Origin: Anisakis pegreffii
Lineage: Eukaryota > Nematoda > Chromadorea > Rhabditida > Anisakidae
Assembly (NCBI GenBank): GCA_035041965.1
Contig: JAPYMA010003058.1
Coordinates: forward strand, 93,419 to 157,418
Direction of reading: 5' to 3'
Length of the DNA stretch: 64,000 bases
Within the stretch, counting starts at the first letter, position 1. Every line of letters begins with the position of its first letter. The notes under the pieces were generated by a model. That model saw nothing but the letters and a program-made list of their open reading frames with translations. It was not told the DNA's origin and ran no database searches. The translations under genes and the position numbers were made by a program. This document shows, one piece after another, positions 51,501-64,000 of the stretch.

Positions 51501-54500
51501 GTTATGCAATCGAAAATGTAATCAGTCCGTTGCAGTTGAATCTGCACCAGCGTGACCATTACTACCTCATAATTATCAACTACTACGCAGTTACTGAAAT
51601 TATCAGTTGTCCAAATATCAATGAAGTTATGTAATGTTCGGGGATGAAATCGATGTTAAGGTGACATTTAACAATTCTGTGAGATGACCCAGAGTAATAA
51701 GTTTGGCACAGTAATAGAATGCAGCATGCAAACGAGCGACATATGTGCAATGTGTAGCGAATTTCGGGAGAATGAATTAGAAAAATAAATAATTAGAAAA
51801 AATCGATTCAATGTGGCGCATTTTGTTTTCGTTCACTTTTCAGAAAATTATCACATTGAAAACATCCTCGAAAAGTATCCAATGTACATTGCAATATGAC
51901 ATCGCAACTTCTAGAGGATTACAGTTTGCATTTTGCATATGGAAGTGTCGTTTCTCAGGAAATGAAACGAGACGAAAAGAGAATAAAACCAACGTTCTGG
52001 TCGCATTCCAATGTCCATGCATTTCTTCAAACGACAATGTTGACACTTCCGTCGCATATACATATCGATATCGCATGCTTCACCATATTTGCAGTAATAA
52101 ACAGCCTTACGCGTTATTGACCGCCGGAAGAAACCTCAAAAATTGGTGCTATGACTCTCATGAATCATTTAGGAACTGCTAGAAAGTATCGTCTTCACAG
52201 TCATTCGTGCAATAACCGAATGAGCGATGAACTGAACTGTTGCAGTTCAAATTGGAAGTACCGTCAATTTTCGAATGCAAAATATTTGGCAAAAAAATTA
52301 TTCGACAGAGTTTTCATAGCATAAACGATACACATAGATCAGTTGTAAACAAAATGATTGTTTAGCGCAAGTGAACTGGGATCAAGATCGCTCCATAGTC
52401 TTCTATGAAATGTGCAAATTTGATAAAGCAATCAACAACTTGATTCTTATCAGGAGTGACGAACTATGGTTGGCACCTTGCTGTCTTCGTCCTCACGAGA
52501 ACAGGAGAAGTATGGCCCGTCCTCGTGGGGACTAGGAGAAACCACTAGTGCTCTCCTCCCTACCCCCCTCCCCCTCCCGTATGATAAACACACAGAACTG
52601 ACCTTTGCAGCCTTCACAAGTAAGAGCATTGTAATGATATCCCGATGCTTTATCACCACAAACAAGGCACAGTTCTTCGGAAACATTCTGTGATATGATA
52701 GCACTCGAAGACGGTAACGATGGTGTACGAATTGAGCCATTGCTAGCGCGTTTCTTCGGACGGTATTCACCGCTGATTATCTACAATGCTAAGCTTGTTT
52801 TCTTGATATTAATCGATTTGTTGCAATGTAACATCATAAATTTGCGTCTTCGCATAACCGAAATCTTGTTTCGTTATTCTAGTCAACGTATGTCTTCTAA
52901 AGGTCAACGTGTACAAAGATAACTTTCAGAGACTTCATTCTCCAGAAACAGGTTTTTAAACATATGATTCGATGCTCTCATGAAAGAGTGCTGAATCGAG
53001 GCAGACACTTCGCACTGCTAATTCACAACGAAATGATTACACTATAAAAAGTTCACCTTATGCATATCGTTTTGACATAATCAACCAATGCAGTGAAGAA
53101 ATGAACGCGGTTAAAATATATCACTTCTTTCAATGATACTTTAAGAGAAAGTCAACGAGAATTACCAAAACTATTTGAGTCTATATTAAATAATATAGAA
53201 CCATCCAAACAAATCGTCACGAAAATAAAAAGAATACACCGATTCGTAGATAGATATTATGAGACGAATGTTGTGATATGTTGAGATATTCGATCAGATA
53301 AAGCAAGACGAACATTTATGATCAGAAGAAGAGGATATCTATGAATCGGTATATTCCTTATCATGAATGGATACAAACATGGCAACGGGAATAAGCAGTC
53401 AATGATGGTTCAAACCTGTGATGGTAACGCGGTATGAATATGATGGAATTGTGTTTGCGGCATGAATACATTCGAATTCCATAAGTTACAGCATTCATCT
53501 GGCTGTGATGCGGTATCTGTAATTAGAAGAAGACGACCTGAATGACCTTCACCTTCAATGTCCTTTCCTTTCAGTTTCATTTACATATTGCTACTAGTTG
53601 TAGTACTACCACTACTGTGTTATTATAACGCAAGAATAACAATAATGAGAAGTTTTCTTGCACATTCAATTAATCGTTGTGATTCATAACGAGCTGTACA
53701 GTGTTGTTACCGCTTTCATATGCTTTTGCGACAACATGTCAAAACACTTCGAATTTATGCACAAACAATGAATGAAGGTGGTAATAGAAACGATAAACTT
53801 CGTGAATGCTAGAGGATCATGAAATTCGATAGTAGTCTTAAACAGAGGTGATCATGATAACAACGACGATATCAACAACGTTTACGGCTTTATGCTGAAT
53901 TTTACATTTCGCGATTCTAATTGCAAATAAATGATGATTGATTTATTAGGTTGAGCGATGGATTATTGGCTGATTTCAAATTGAAATGATATATAGGACG
54001 ATTATTCACAAAGAAGGATATACGTTTCGATTGAGTAATCTGAACCGAATGATGAAACGACGTAGTGAAAACAACTCATCTCACTCAAAAAACCAGTTTG
54101 AAAACCCATCATGTAAATCTCATTCTGTCACTTGTTATGCATTACGCTTTATTTAATATTGCATAATCATCAACGATATGCTTTCAGCTTGAATCTATAA
54201 TCAAATATTCTCATTCATACTGCTCAGTTTACGCATATGAAGCTAATAAACAATGCAGTAAATGTAACCAACAAATAAATACTTCCAAACAGCTGCTCGC
54301 CCAACCACCTGATTATGCTATACTGTACCCAAAAATTTGTCTAAAGCTAGGTAGCATAAAGTAGAGGAAAAATTTTCGTGGAAATTTGACAGTCACTCAA
54401 ATACAAGTGAAGATGAAAATTTAGGAAGACGTCAGATGTCATGATAAACGATGATAAGATGCGTACAGTCAGCAGTATGAGAATAAAATTTTACATTTGT

Positions 54501-54981
54501 TGAAAGATTTCATTTACCAGGTGCTAATTGATACAAATCAATTGCTGAGTCAAATCAACGAGCAACTAAACACTAAATGAAAATGTCTTTTGCGAGCCTA
54601 GCCAGGCTATAATTTGCCTTGTATCTGATAATCTGTCATTATGTGAAGAGGTAAATAAGTGATCTCATAAAATCTTGTATGATGATATCTAGTTTGCCAA
54701 TAAGAGAAGTGATAAGAAAAAAGAATAAACGAAATACCTGGTCGATAGGGATTACTCACTGAAGTTTGAGTGATTAGGAATTGTTGAGGTGTAATGATCG
54801 GGTTCGTAGTGGCGATGATCGATATATGATTATTATCAGAGGCTGTTAGTGGTGATAAGGACGTAATCAATGGATTGTTATCATTGCTATTGTTGTTGTT
54901 ATTGTTGGTTTGTTGTGGTTCAGTGGCCCAACTCGTTAGAGGTGGTAACTCATGGTAGGTAACAGTGGCGGTCGTCATCAT
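48577..54981 (-). CDS. EcR: Nuclear receptor of EcR/LXR/FXR (NR1H) type, probable ecdysone receptor
   Basis: Minus-strand exons in order: 54981-54738, 53516-53416, 52780-52603, 52134-51994, 50441-50113, 49906-49766, 49650-49422, 49106-48946, then a terminal exon 48768-48577. The product is about 571 aa: an Asn/Thr/Pro-rich N-terminus (poly-Asn near residue 32); the DNA-binding domain with Cys153, 156, 170, 173 and Cys189, 195, 205, 208 and P-box CEGCKG; a T-box/hinge ([12 protein letters not shown]); and the ligand-binding domain ([54 protein letters not shown]). [20 protein letters not shown] is typical of EcR. By family knowledge, a zinc-finger factor that heterodimerises with RXR and answers to ecdysteroids. 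The LBD end is unusual: the expected stretch ending LPPLL is not found before TEIFSEL, and a 27-base exon (48861-48835) may intervene. The start follows an acceptor-like TTCAG (54993-54989). Confidence 0.88.
52556..52580 (-). promoter_or_regulatory. Potential G-quadruplex in a DNA-binding-domain intron of the nuclear receptor gene
   Basis: On the minus (transcript) strand four G-runs occur in 21 bases: GGG, GGGGG, GGGGGG and GGG, separated by A, A and TA (52578-52558). They start about 24 bases after the splice donor of the exon encoding the first zinc finger. A G-quadruplex so close to a donor can affect splicing; that role is inferred. Confidence 0.6.
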
Positions 54982-54993
54982 ACAACAACTGAA

Positions 54994-56468
54994 CCCTACT
55001 GCCAGCGAGCAGCAGATCGACCTTGATTCGAACGTCAGCAGGCACCGACCGTCTTTCAAGGTCTTTCCTTTTCAAGTGACACCCTCCTCTCTCGTCCATC
55101 TTTCCATCTCTATTCAAACCTCTATTTTTCTATATTCTCATCCAAACAAAATGCGATAAATGAATTCATAAACACTTTCACTCATCATATTTATTTATGC
55201 AATACAATAATAACAGCAATTCACATCCATCCACCATTCACCTATCCTTTCAACCAACTTCATTGCTCCGCCCAATCAAATTCCAATTTCATTGTTTCTG
55301 CAAGCTGATATTCTTCTATTCATTTACAGTTTTTTAAACGAATTTCTACACATCCCTCATCAATGAACAATGAATAAACACTCATAAAGTACAATATTAT
55401 GCAATCATAATCATTCACTTCGTAATAAGTTATTTCCGCTCAACGCAACCAGACAAATGATAAAATGAATATTTAAAACATATCGTCTATGATTCCAGAA
55501 GAGTGAAACTAATTATTAAACATCCCTCAGGACACACCATGAAAGCATGTTGTCTGTGCACGGATAAAACTGCGATTGATACGGTGCTGAAGCCATATCA
55601 AAAGTAATTCACTCAGTGATCAACAAGCCATTGTAATTAAATTATAAACGAATTACAATCAAAACGAGCAATCTTCAACGAAAACATTAGTGATTCAGCG
55701 AAAACCTTTGACACTTTGTGTAAATTCGAACGCATTATGCATTGACACAGCAAACATTTCACAACGATGAATTAAAATTAATTTCACTACAGTCGCTTTC
55801 ATCAAAAAATAACAAAACTCTATAATTTAATACAACAATAAAAAAGCTGAATGCAAAAATAACAGTCACCTTAACAAAACTTTAAAGAGATAACTCAAAA
55901 GTAAATGCATTTAAAAAGTTTTTTAGAGAGTAGAGATTCATCAAAAAGACATACGTTCATGAGCAAATAACAAATATTGCAGACTCAGCTGATCAGCATA
56001 GTGCATATCATAGACTAAAAATCTGGAATGAAATTACAATAATGGTGATAACAATAAAAGCAACGAGGGAATAAATTCAACACGTTAATCGGTACATTTT
56101 CACATAAAATTAAGATGAAAATCTTATCATTTGATTTAGTCATTCTTAATGATTCCCTCATAAAGTGGGCAATGAAAAAAACGTCAATGAGCAACAATAC
56201 GAATAACAACAGAAACAACAAAGACAATAAAAATTACATTCATAAAAATAACGATGAATGCAACGCACCATTCACGAACGTCACACGATAGTTGTTCAAT
56301 ACATCTGCACCGCTGATTATTCAAAAATTCTGATCGTTTACTTTCGTAACCTATCCAATCTCGATCTGTCGCAATAGTTCGATAAAACCAATGACCAGAT
56401 AAAATCTTTATGAATCATCATCGGGAAATTTTCGTTTAATTCGATAAATTAGGCCTTTTTTCATTTAA
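54994..56468. other. Intergenic sequence between dpy-19 and the nuclear receptor gene
   Basis: About 1.5 kb between two minus-strand genes. It is A-rich on the + strand and contains no recognisable exon. It would hold the promoter of the nuclear receptor gene and the 3' end of dpy-19. The spacing is too wide for a typical nematode operon. Confidence 0.5.
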
Positions 56469-59400
56469 TCATAATTTGAAGACAACATAAGTTGGTGACA
56501 TATAGAGCACTTTGAACGGCTCTATAAGAGTGAAATCACGTGTTGAGAAGGCAATGTGGTAAATATCACACAATGACTGACGACTGACATTGCTTGGATC
56601 TTCTAGATCCCATATAGCGCGATAGCTGCATTCAGGTCTGAAATAGGTCATCACATATCATCACGTACGGCTTTCATTTGACTGCCTCATTTATAATTAC
56701 ACAGAACAAAAAGTATATCGTGAGCGGAAACCACGAACATAAAATACGAAAAGTGCATAATCATTTCACGGTTTTCGCTTACGAAACATACACGACGGTG
56801 AATTCAGAGCACACTGTTTAAGAAAAACGAACTTTGTTGGATGTTGTCTGCAGGATTCTGGTTGGTATATGAAATAGTTCACTCCCATTGACTTCAGTGT
56901 TCGGTAAACTTCCATCAACGGTTTCTTGCTGTACATCGAATAAACCTTCATCGTTCGAGTCCTAAAATGCATTCACGACATTTCGACATCCGATGGAAGC
57001 ACATGTCGAAATCAATCGCTCGATGCTGACAGAACGAACGAATTAAAGTGCTCTGTTTGATTCAAATCTCATCAATAATTGCCTTCAATGATAATATGTC
57101 AAACTCCTTCCAAACATCAAACAGGTATTCTCCAAGCATGTGTTTGAATGGTTGCTAAATGATGCTTCATCATTGAAAATATCATCGCATAACACTTTGA
57201 AATGCCAGCAACAAAGATGCCTGAATGACCAGTACATACTTACTGATATTGTGATGATAAATTAAGGAGTGGTGAACATGAACTCATTTGATAACGAACG
57301 AATAAAATCAGTTATCATCTATGACAAAGAGTGAACTGTACCTTAAACCAGCATCTTCATAATGAGGATGATTTACGATTGCACGATTTGTTGAAAGTTT
57401 GACATTCGCCATTACAGGCATCGTTCCCGCAAATACTTCATCTTCAACATGGAAGCTTTATTAAGTCTGATCAATATGAAAGACGTTCGAAAATGAAGGG
57501 CTCTGTTTTCGTTACTGAGTGGTTAATAAGATATGTTAGCATGGTTCTTCTTGATTTATGCAGATAACAGCAATGATAAGTAGAAGCCGTCTGCTTCAAT
57601 AAATTATAGATATGATGATGAATATGCGGAGTGGTGAGCAATTTTTCATTGGTCGACACTACTGCACGACATCATTCGCAAGGACAAAGCAAGACAGCAT
57701 GGGGTTTCCGTTGCATTATCAGATTATCACGAATTCGAGCGAGGCATTTCAAAGCAATACCAGGTTTCGTGTTTTGGCTAATCCAATTGAAGAGCATTTC
57801 CTGTTCTGGATTACTGTATTCGCCTTGGATACTCAGCTGTTTTTCGACATTTTGAACACCTTGAAACGCCATGGCAGCCACCAGTGCCACCAGAATGATA
57901 CGATGCAAGTTAATCGAAATATTACGGCCAATCGCTAGACTCACGAACTGCAAAATGAAGCAGCTAGACTTTTTGAACAAGGATGAACGAACAATTAAAA
58001 ACTGTTTCAAAAAGTGAAAGCACAAAGATGGAACCTCACGATCATCGAAATTAGTATAAAGATGACAGATTATTCACAGCTGCTCAAAGGTAACTCGCTC
58101 AGATGAAATAATCAGTGATGAAGTTGGATTGCTCAACAGTTCAGTTTACTCGGAAATTTCCTATTCTATCCAGGAAAATGAACAAAAGGAAACGATAAAC
58201 TAGATTAGAATTAGGCTAAATGCGGATGAAATTCGTGGGGATCGGATTGGCTGTTAAGAGTAATGAGCGACTAGAGATCAATGAAGCTAACGTTGTTATT
58301 GGCAAGAACCGCAGCCATAATGCAGAGGTGCGGTGTGAAGAAGAGCTTGAGGCGCATTATCATCGCTGCCATTGATGCAAAACACAGACACTGCACGGCA
58401 TTATATACAATCTGTAAATGCCAAAATTAATTTCAGGTGAACGGTGTGGGTGGAATTTTTGAATTGATCCAAGCAGAGATTAATGTCGTTTAGTTTATGA
58501 TCAAGAGCGGTTATTAGTCAGAGTGGTATGCATTAATAGAGTCAATTGAACCTCTGCAAAAGGTTTGTCCTTTGAGCCATTCCTGCTGAAGAACGATGAC
58601 AGTTCGAAACGAGCCATATACGTCAATAACAACTGAGCGCTTACAACAGCTGCTGGCAGAAGAAGTGTCATTGAAACTGGAGCAAGAAACTAAATTTTGA
58701 AAGTTTGCTTTAAAATGATCCAGAAATAATAACTGTAAAACGAAACATCAAAAGAAGTTGAAAGGAAATGTGAGAATTAACGAAACAACGATAGAATTGA
58801 ATCACTTACATCAGTGCCAAGGAAGTCAAATTCACGAGCACATGTATAGAGACGCGTATGGAAATTAGCGAAATCGCTGAATTTTGATCGTAAAATATCG
58901 AAGATGTGTGCCTTAAATCAATTAACCTTTCAGCAGTTATCATAAAAATGAATAGCTAAAATGACGGATCAGAGTAACAGATTGGACTGCACACATGATG
59001 AATGAATTAGAGTGACAACGAATCTGACAATAAACAAATCACATCATCAGTAATACGAAGTAACGAGCCGATGGCGAGCTTAATGCCAAGTGTACCGATG
59101 ATAAATAGTACACTATTGATCAACAAATACAGCGGACGAAAACGAATACGATTCAATGCGCTATCCAGCATGATGATCCCCTAGAAATTCCAGTTATTAA
59201 GGATTTTGTGCCTCAAAAGAACTCTTCTCCATCACTTCTCTTCTTAATTTATTAACCGAAACTGTGTCATTTCTGTCTTCAATTACAGAAATTACAGAAA
59301 AAAAAAACACGAACATTGCACATTAAAAAAGGCAATCGTTCATTTCAGCACAATTTTTTAAAAAGCTTCGGATCTACACATCAAACATTCACAAAATACG

Positions 59401-61652
59401 ATCGTTTAAGAGATTACTGAAATTAATCAATCAAAAAAAGCAAATAAAACTCACCATGAATGTGAGTACACTAGATAAGAATAGTGATGTCAGTAGCATT
59501 TCATTTCCAAACAACAATACAAATGCCACCACAAACCCTATCTAAAAATGAGGCAAAACTGACGACTAGAAAGATCATTTGCTTTCGATTTAGAATTATC
59601 CGACAGTTTTGAGCATTTCAAAGAAAAACAATTACTCACACAAGCGTTATGAAGTCAATACTCCAGGGATCAGCATCAAAAAATAGAGAGAATTCATATT
59701 TTTGTTCACCCATTCAACTGTGATTCAATTTACTTTCGTGAACATCGACATTATTTCAGCAGAATATCAATGCGATAAAAATAAGTAAATGAGAACAATT
59801 TACTGAAGAAGGCAGTTGAAAAATCTAAGAGATATAATGAAAAGAAATAAGGGAAATTCACGAAGATGACTGCAAAAGCAAAAGAAAAAGAACATACAAT
59901 ATGTCCATAAACGATCGTTCTAATTGTTCGAGTTGGTATGAAATCAAGGATGAACGTTGCAAATAATGAGCCAACTTGCGTGGATAACGCAAATGCAGCG
60001 AACTGAAATTTTCAAACGATTGAATTCAACACTACGATCATATTGAGTGCCACTGAAACACTTTTAGATCTTATCATGTCAGATAGAGTTAATAATATTA
60101 AACATTAACACCGAAAATAATAATAATGTTACCAACAGTAGCGGTAAAATAATGTTAGCAATGACAATAATAAATAAATAATAATAATAATCATAATAAT
60201 AATTAATATCAATAATAATAACAATATCAACAACAAAAACAACATTAACAACAACAGTTCAACACACCTGCCAAAATAACATGAATACTGCTGTGAGCGT
60301 ACCAATTAACAAAGTCCACATAAATCCGGTTCGATTATTTCTGCAAACAGTCAACTGTCAAAAATCCCAGTCACTTTATTAATCAACTACCAATAATCCC
60401 ATCACTGTATCAAAGAACTTCACAAATCTAATTGACTGTTATCATATCAATCATGCGACATTACTCGTCCACTAACGAGAAACAAGTGCTGAACCTATTT
60501 TTATAAAGTTGAAAGACAAATATACAAATTCAATAAAAGTGAGAATGAACTTACTTGAGAACATATGTGACAACAAGGATCTGTAGGATGAATACTGGAT
60601 ACCCGAATGATTCACGCAACGGCGGTGTCCACTGAACACGAGTTGCTTCGCCATGATTGAAGAAGAAACAACACACGGCTAGCAATCCACCGAGAACTGA
60701 ATCACTAAAAGTTTTGAATTGATAATCGCACATGAGCATGTTCATTCACTACGGAGCAATTGGACATAAACAGTGAAGCAGTTGAACATTCGTCGACTCG
60801 ACGCTCATTTCACAACGACGGTGTTGCTTTCCTACCACGCAGAAATGATTTTAACGATAAAATTACCCAACACAGATTGAAATGAAGAAGATAGTTGGAA
60901 TAACAGTTCCAAATAAGGCGAACACATTCCAAACATAAAAATAGTGCTGATTACCAATACCTGAAGAAGGTGAATTTTAAATAATCACACAACATCTATA
61001 AAGTACGTTTGATCAATACTAGATCAAAACAAAAATAAATAATGATGACATCTCGAAGAAGCGAATCAAATTCAAATGAAACGCTAAGTGACTGAGATAT
61101 TCATGAAAGTAACCTTCACAACTGTTCACGGGCGGTAATGAATCGCCTCTATTCACTTGCCAACAAGTTTCAACATTCCATTTCATATGTCTTACTACTT
61201 TCATAAATACTCGATATGCTGCTCCCAAAATCACCTTCAAGTAGCCCAACGAATTACAACAACATTATCTACTCTACAGCATCAATTGTGATCGCAATTC
61301 AAGTCGAAACAAAGAATAATGCTTGTTCTTTAATGTTTATTTGGACATTGATATGCCATATCGGAGCCTTCGAAATGATGCCGAGATTGACTGTTAATTT
61401 TTTTAGTCAGAATTCAACTGATTTCGTGATATGGCTATTCGTACTGCGGTCAAATGTTGACTTATACACCCTAGAAGGGGAATATACAAACAAATCCATT
61501 ATGGATTCACGAACCTCCGGATATAAATTGAATCTTTTCAAACAGTTAATTGTATGTCCATATTCGGTAACGTTATCATGCGTTATCTCATACAATCCCT
61601 CACTGAAACTTGGTGCTGTGATGATAGTTTTGTAATATGAGTAGTACAAACC
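56469..61652 (-). CDS. dpy-19: DPY-19, protein C-mannosyltransferase (5' end outside the window or unseen)
   Basis: Fifteen minus-strand exons join in phase: 61652-61515, 61234-61114, 60960-60867, 60704-60555, 60340-60268, 60002-59898, 59541-59455, 59180-59043, 58911-58810, 58689-58552, 58411-58292, 57947-57761, 57441-57342, 56961-56833, 56637-56469, ending TGA. They give 616 residues, about 70 short of full-length nematode DPY-19. Diagnostic stretches are [94 protein letters not shown] and [13 protein letters not shown]. Many hydrophobic segments fit a multi-pass ER membrane enzyme. By family knowledge it transfers mannose to tryptophans of thrombospondin repeats on secreted and receptor proteins, acting in neuroblast migration in C. 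elegans. The missing exon(s) should carry the first membrane helix and the acidic segment just before GLYYSYYK. Confidence 0.95.
60117..60262 (+). repeat. AAT/AAC microsatellite in a dpy-19 intron
   Basis: Runs of ATA, AAT and then AAC triplets, imperfect and interrupted, occupy most of the intron between the exons ending at 60268 and starting at 60002. The sequence is simple, without coding potential. Confidence 0.75.
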
Positions 61653-64000
61653 CTGAAAAGTTTCACTTTACTAATGACTTCGCTGAATTTCCATAACATG
61701 AAAACATTAATCTCTCATGTAAGCTTGACTTAATGCATCAAATGAATATCGATTTTTGACTGCGAATGAACCAAAACAATTCGGCTTTCTGTTTGCAATC
61801 AAATATTTTACATCCATTTTGATGGAACCTTTTCGGTACGATTGATTCAACTAGATTTTGAATGATTCAGAGAATATTTATTCGAGATGTTAAAAACAAC
61901 TTGCAACTGAATTAAGTGTCAGGTTTCGATACGAATCTGAGGATTTTAGAAGGCAGCTAAAGGAATCTCTACGTAGGCTAATGAAAGTTGGACGAAATCA
62001 TAAAAACGACTTGGAATTAATGGAATTGTTTTCAAATTAATTAATTTAAATCGTTCGTTCGTTGTCTTGATTCGCTTAAAAATATTTTCATTCATCAACA
62101 TTAAATAATTTTGAACAGTTACGGTGATAGTCTTCTAACAATTTGAGAACGATTTTGTTTCGCTTTTCTTTGTCCGTGGAAAGCTGTTCATATATCACTT
62201 AAATTCAATGAAATACTGCCATTCCCAATCATGATTTGAAAGTTTCACTTGCGAATAACTCAATAAAACTTCGTTAGAACAAAATTTTAGAATCTCATCA
62301 TACTACAACCCTCAACTGAACCAATTACAGCGGCACGATTTTGCGGCTCACAACCTCTCTATGTATACTACTTCCAGCCATTCTCCATGCGCATTCAACA
62401 CAACCATTTGTTCCAAACAAACTCACTTCATACCTCTCTTCATTTCAACAATACAAAAACTTCAGCCTTTGGAACTTGATAAATTAGCGAGAATAAATCA
62501 ATGAAAAACAGGAATCGCTAATAAACAAATGCAACCAACCCTTCTTATGAACGTTTCTTTTGCATAATACAAGAGTACTTTTGCATTTAACTTGTTGGGC
62601 GACTTTCTTTTTTTATTGTCGTTCTGAAGGCTTTATGCAGTGCACCCCCCAGCAAGCAGCATTCATAGAACCAATCAAACTACGTTACGACCAAACAGGG
62701 AACAATTGAGGTGGAGGCAGAAAGAGAATGTGATGAGCATGAGTGATACCACTCGTCGGCAGAACGCCGCCATCATCGAGACGACGCACAATGATCATTT
62801 TTTTCATGCAACCTTGTTGCTTTGTTTGAAAGACTAAAAATGCTGTTGAAAAAAGTTCGAACGAATTGATGCAATACTATTTTTGCGATGAAATTACAAG
62901 AAACTTGTTGTATTCTTCACAGCAACATTCACGTTCACGAATTACGAACGCTAATTTTGCTTTGACGAAAACGACCGTGATGGAGAGACAAACGGGCAGC
63001 TCAGGTGCTGTGATCACGGTTTTTTGAACCTTCAATCGACGAATTAAACCATCTTGAACGCTTATTATTAAAGTCAAGTCAAATACTGCAATTCTTTTCG
63101 TGAGCTACTGTAATTTTTATCCCATTCCATCCGCCTACTAATAATCGTTATCATTAATGATGTGTACTCTATTTGTTGATATTCATTACAACAACATTAA
63201 AATGTTGATTTATTTTAGGTGTTCCATGCCAAAACACACAGTCATTAGAATCCTTCACCTCACTGAAATCAGATGCTCGAATGAATAATAAAATTCAGTA
63301 GTATTTTATTGGCACAATTCCTCTAACTTCCATGCAATTAATGAATGCATGCTGTCTAAATAAACCTGCGTTGAATGAGTTTTATTATGCACTCGTACAA
63401 CCACTCATTCATATTTCAATCAGTCGAAACGCCATTTTTGTTATCATTCTTAATGCATCAATCGAATTCGATTATACACACTGACGCTAATTAAAATGAG
63501 CTGTTACAATTAATTAACATGGTGTTCTTACTGCTACAGTAGCCAGTAGTATGACTGCAATTGCTTTCAGTATTATTGTCATCAGTATCGCTATTGCTAT
63601 TGTCAATATTATAGACTGACTGAAATCCCTCTCTCATTAATTACACTGATAATAAATTCGAGACACGAACATGATTTTATTTGTGTGTTCACGTTTCAGT
63701 GGATGGACGGATGATGAACTGGATATAAGAGTGATGGAGAATTTAGAGGGATATATAGCATCCATCATACCAGATGGACTGATTTATAGCATACGACTTG
63801 ATTTGATTGCATGATTTAATTTTATGATGATCAGTCAGTATATGATAATCAAGATTCATTCGCTGAATATATAAACGTGCAGATGTTTGCGCTCTTGCAA
63901 AAAAATATAATCAAAATAACAAATCACATAGAATTCTTTAGAGTAATTTTTTGTGAAAATAAAACGAAAAACTCGATTTCTGAAGTTGTTTACAGCAATG
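61653..64000. other. Upstream intron or flank of dpy-19, no exon recognised
   Basis: The first visible dpy-19 exon starts at 61652 with a good acceptor in phase 0, so at least one coding exon lies upstream. I searched the minus strand to 64000 for the expected membrane helix and acidic segment and found none. A GC-richer patch at 62630-62790 is open on the + strand for 65 codons (62640-62837) but resembles nothing I know. The rest is AT-rich without features. Confidence 0.5.

Noticed and set aside
52450..52770. 106-codon minus-strand frame over the nuclear-receptor DNA-binding exon
   Set aside because: It is an alternative frame of the real zinc-finger exon (52780-52603) and runs through the G-rich intron.
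1..64000. CRISPR arrays, bacterial operons, insertion sequences
   Set aside because: The window is spliced eukaryotic DNA. The repeats seen are minisatellite-like or dispersed, without spacer structure.

Overview
The window looks like nuclear DNA from a nematode, most likely a clade III (spirurid or ascarid) parasite. The evidence is: AT-rich sequence; short exons bounded by GT and T-rich ...TTTCAG acceptors; acceptor-like sites just upstream of start codons, as expected for spliced-leader trans-splicing; an orphan nematode-type chloride-channel subunit; a DPY-19 protein; and an EcR/LXR-type nuclear receptor, a class that C. elegans lacks but filarial worms keep. The species itself cannot be read from the sequence.

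Five protein-coding genes can be assembled exon by exon. (1) Cullin-3, + strand, 240-8271, 17 exons, about 787 aa. (2) A PP6 regulatory ankyrin-repeat subunit (ANKRD28/44/52 type), + strand, 14548-24671, 19 exons, about 1058 aa. (3) A cys-loop ligand-gated chloride-channel-like subunit, + strand, 37862-45895, 11 exons, about 516 aa. (4) An ecdysone-receptor-like nuclear receptor, - strand, 54981-48577. (5) The C-terminal ~616 residues of DPY-19, the protein C-mannosyltransferase, - strand, 61652-56469; its first exon or exons are not in the window. All listed exons join in phase without internal stops. The one uncertain junction is at the 3' end of the nuclear receptor.

Between the genes lie three larger intervals. 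8.5-14.5 kb holds a dispersed hairpin-ended repeat, a GC-rich island and one possible orphan exon. 24.7-37.8 kb has no recognisable gene; it has a GC-rich block of three ~70-bp imperfect repeats and a poly-G tract. 45.9-48.6 kb, between the convergent channel and receptor genes, holds a two-module tandem array in the order A-B-B-A-B-A-B-B. A decayed RTE-like retrotransposon end sits antisense in the first cul-3 intron. A 44-45-bp minisatellite sits in an intron of the ankyrin gene.

The genes do not form an operon or a pathway: spacings are 1.5-13 kb and functions are unrelated (ubiquitin ligase scaffold, phosphatase adaptor, neurotransmitter channel, steroid-type receptor, ER glycosyltransferase). 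The most unusual local signals are the duplicated splice acceptor in the channel gene (an in-frame 25-codon choice), the ambiguous AF-2 end of the nuclear receptor, the A/B array, and the small hairpin module present, absent or alone at three nearby sites.
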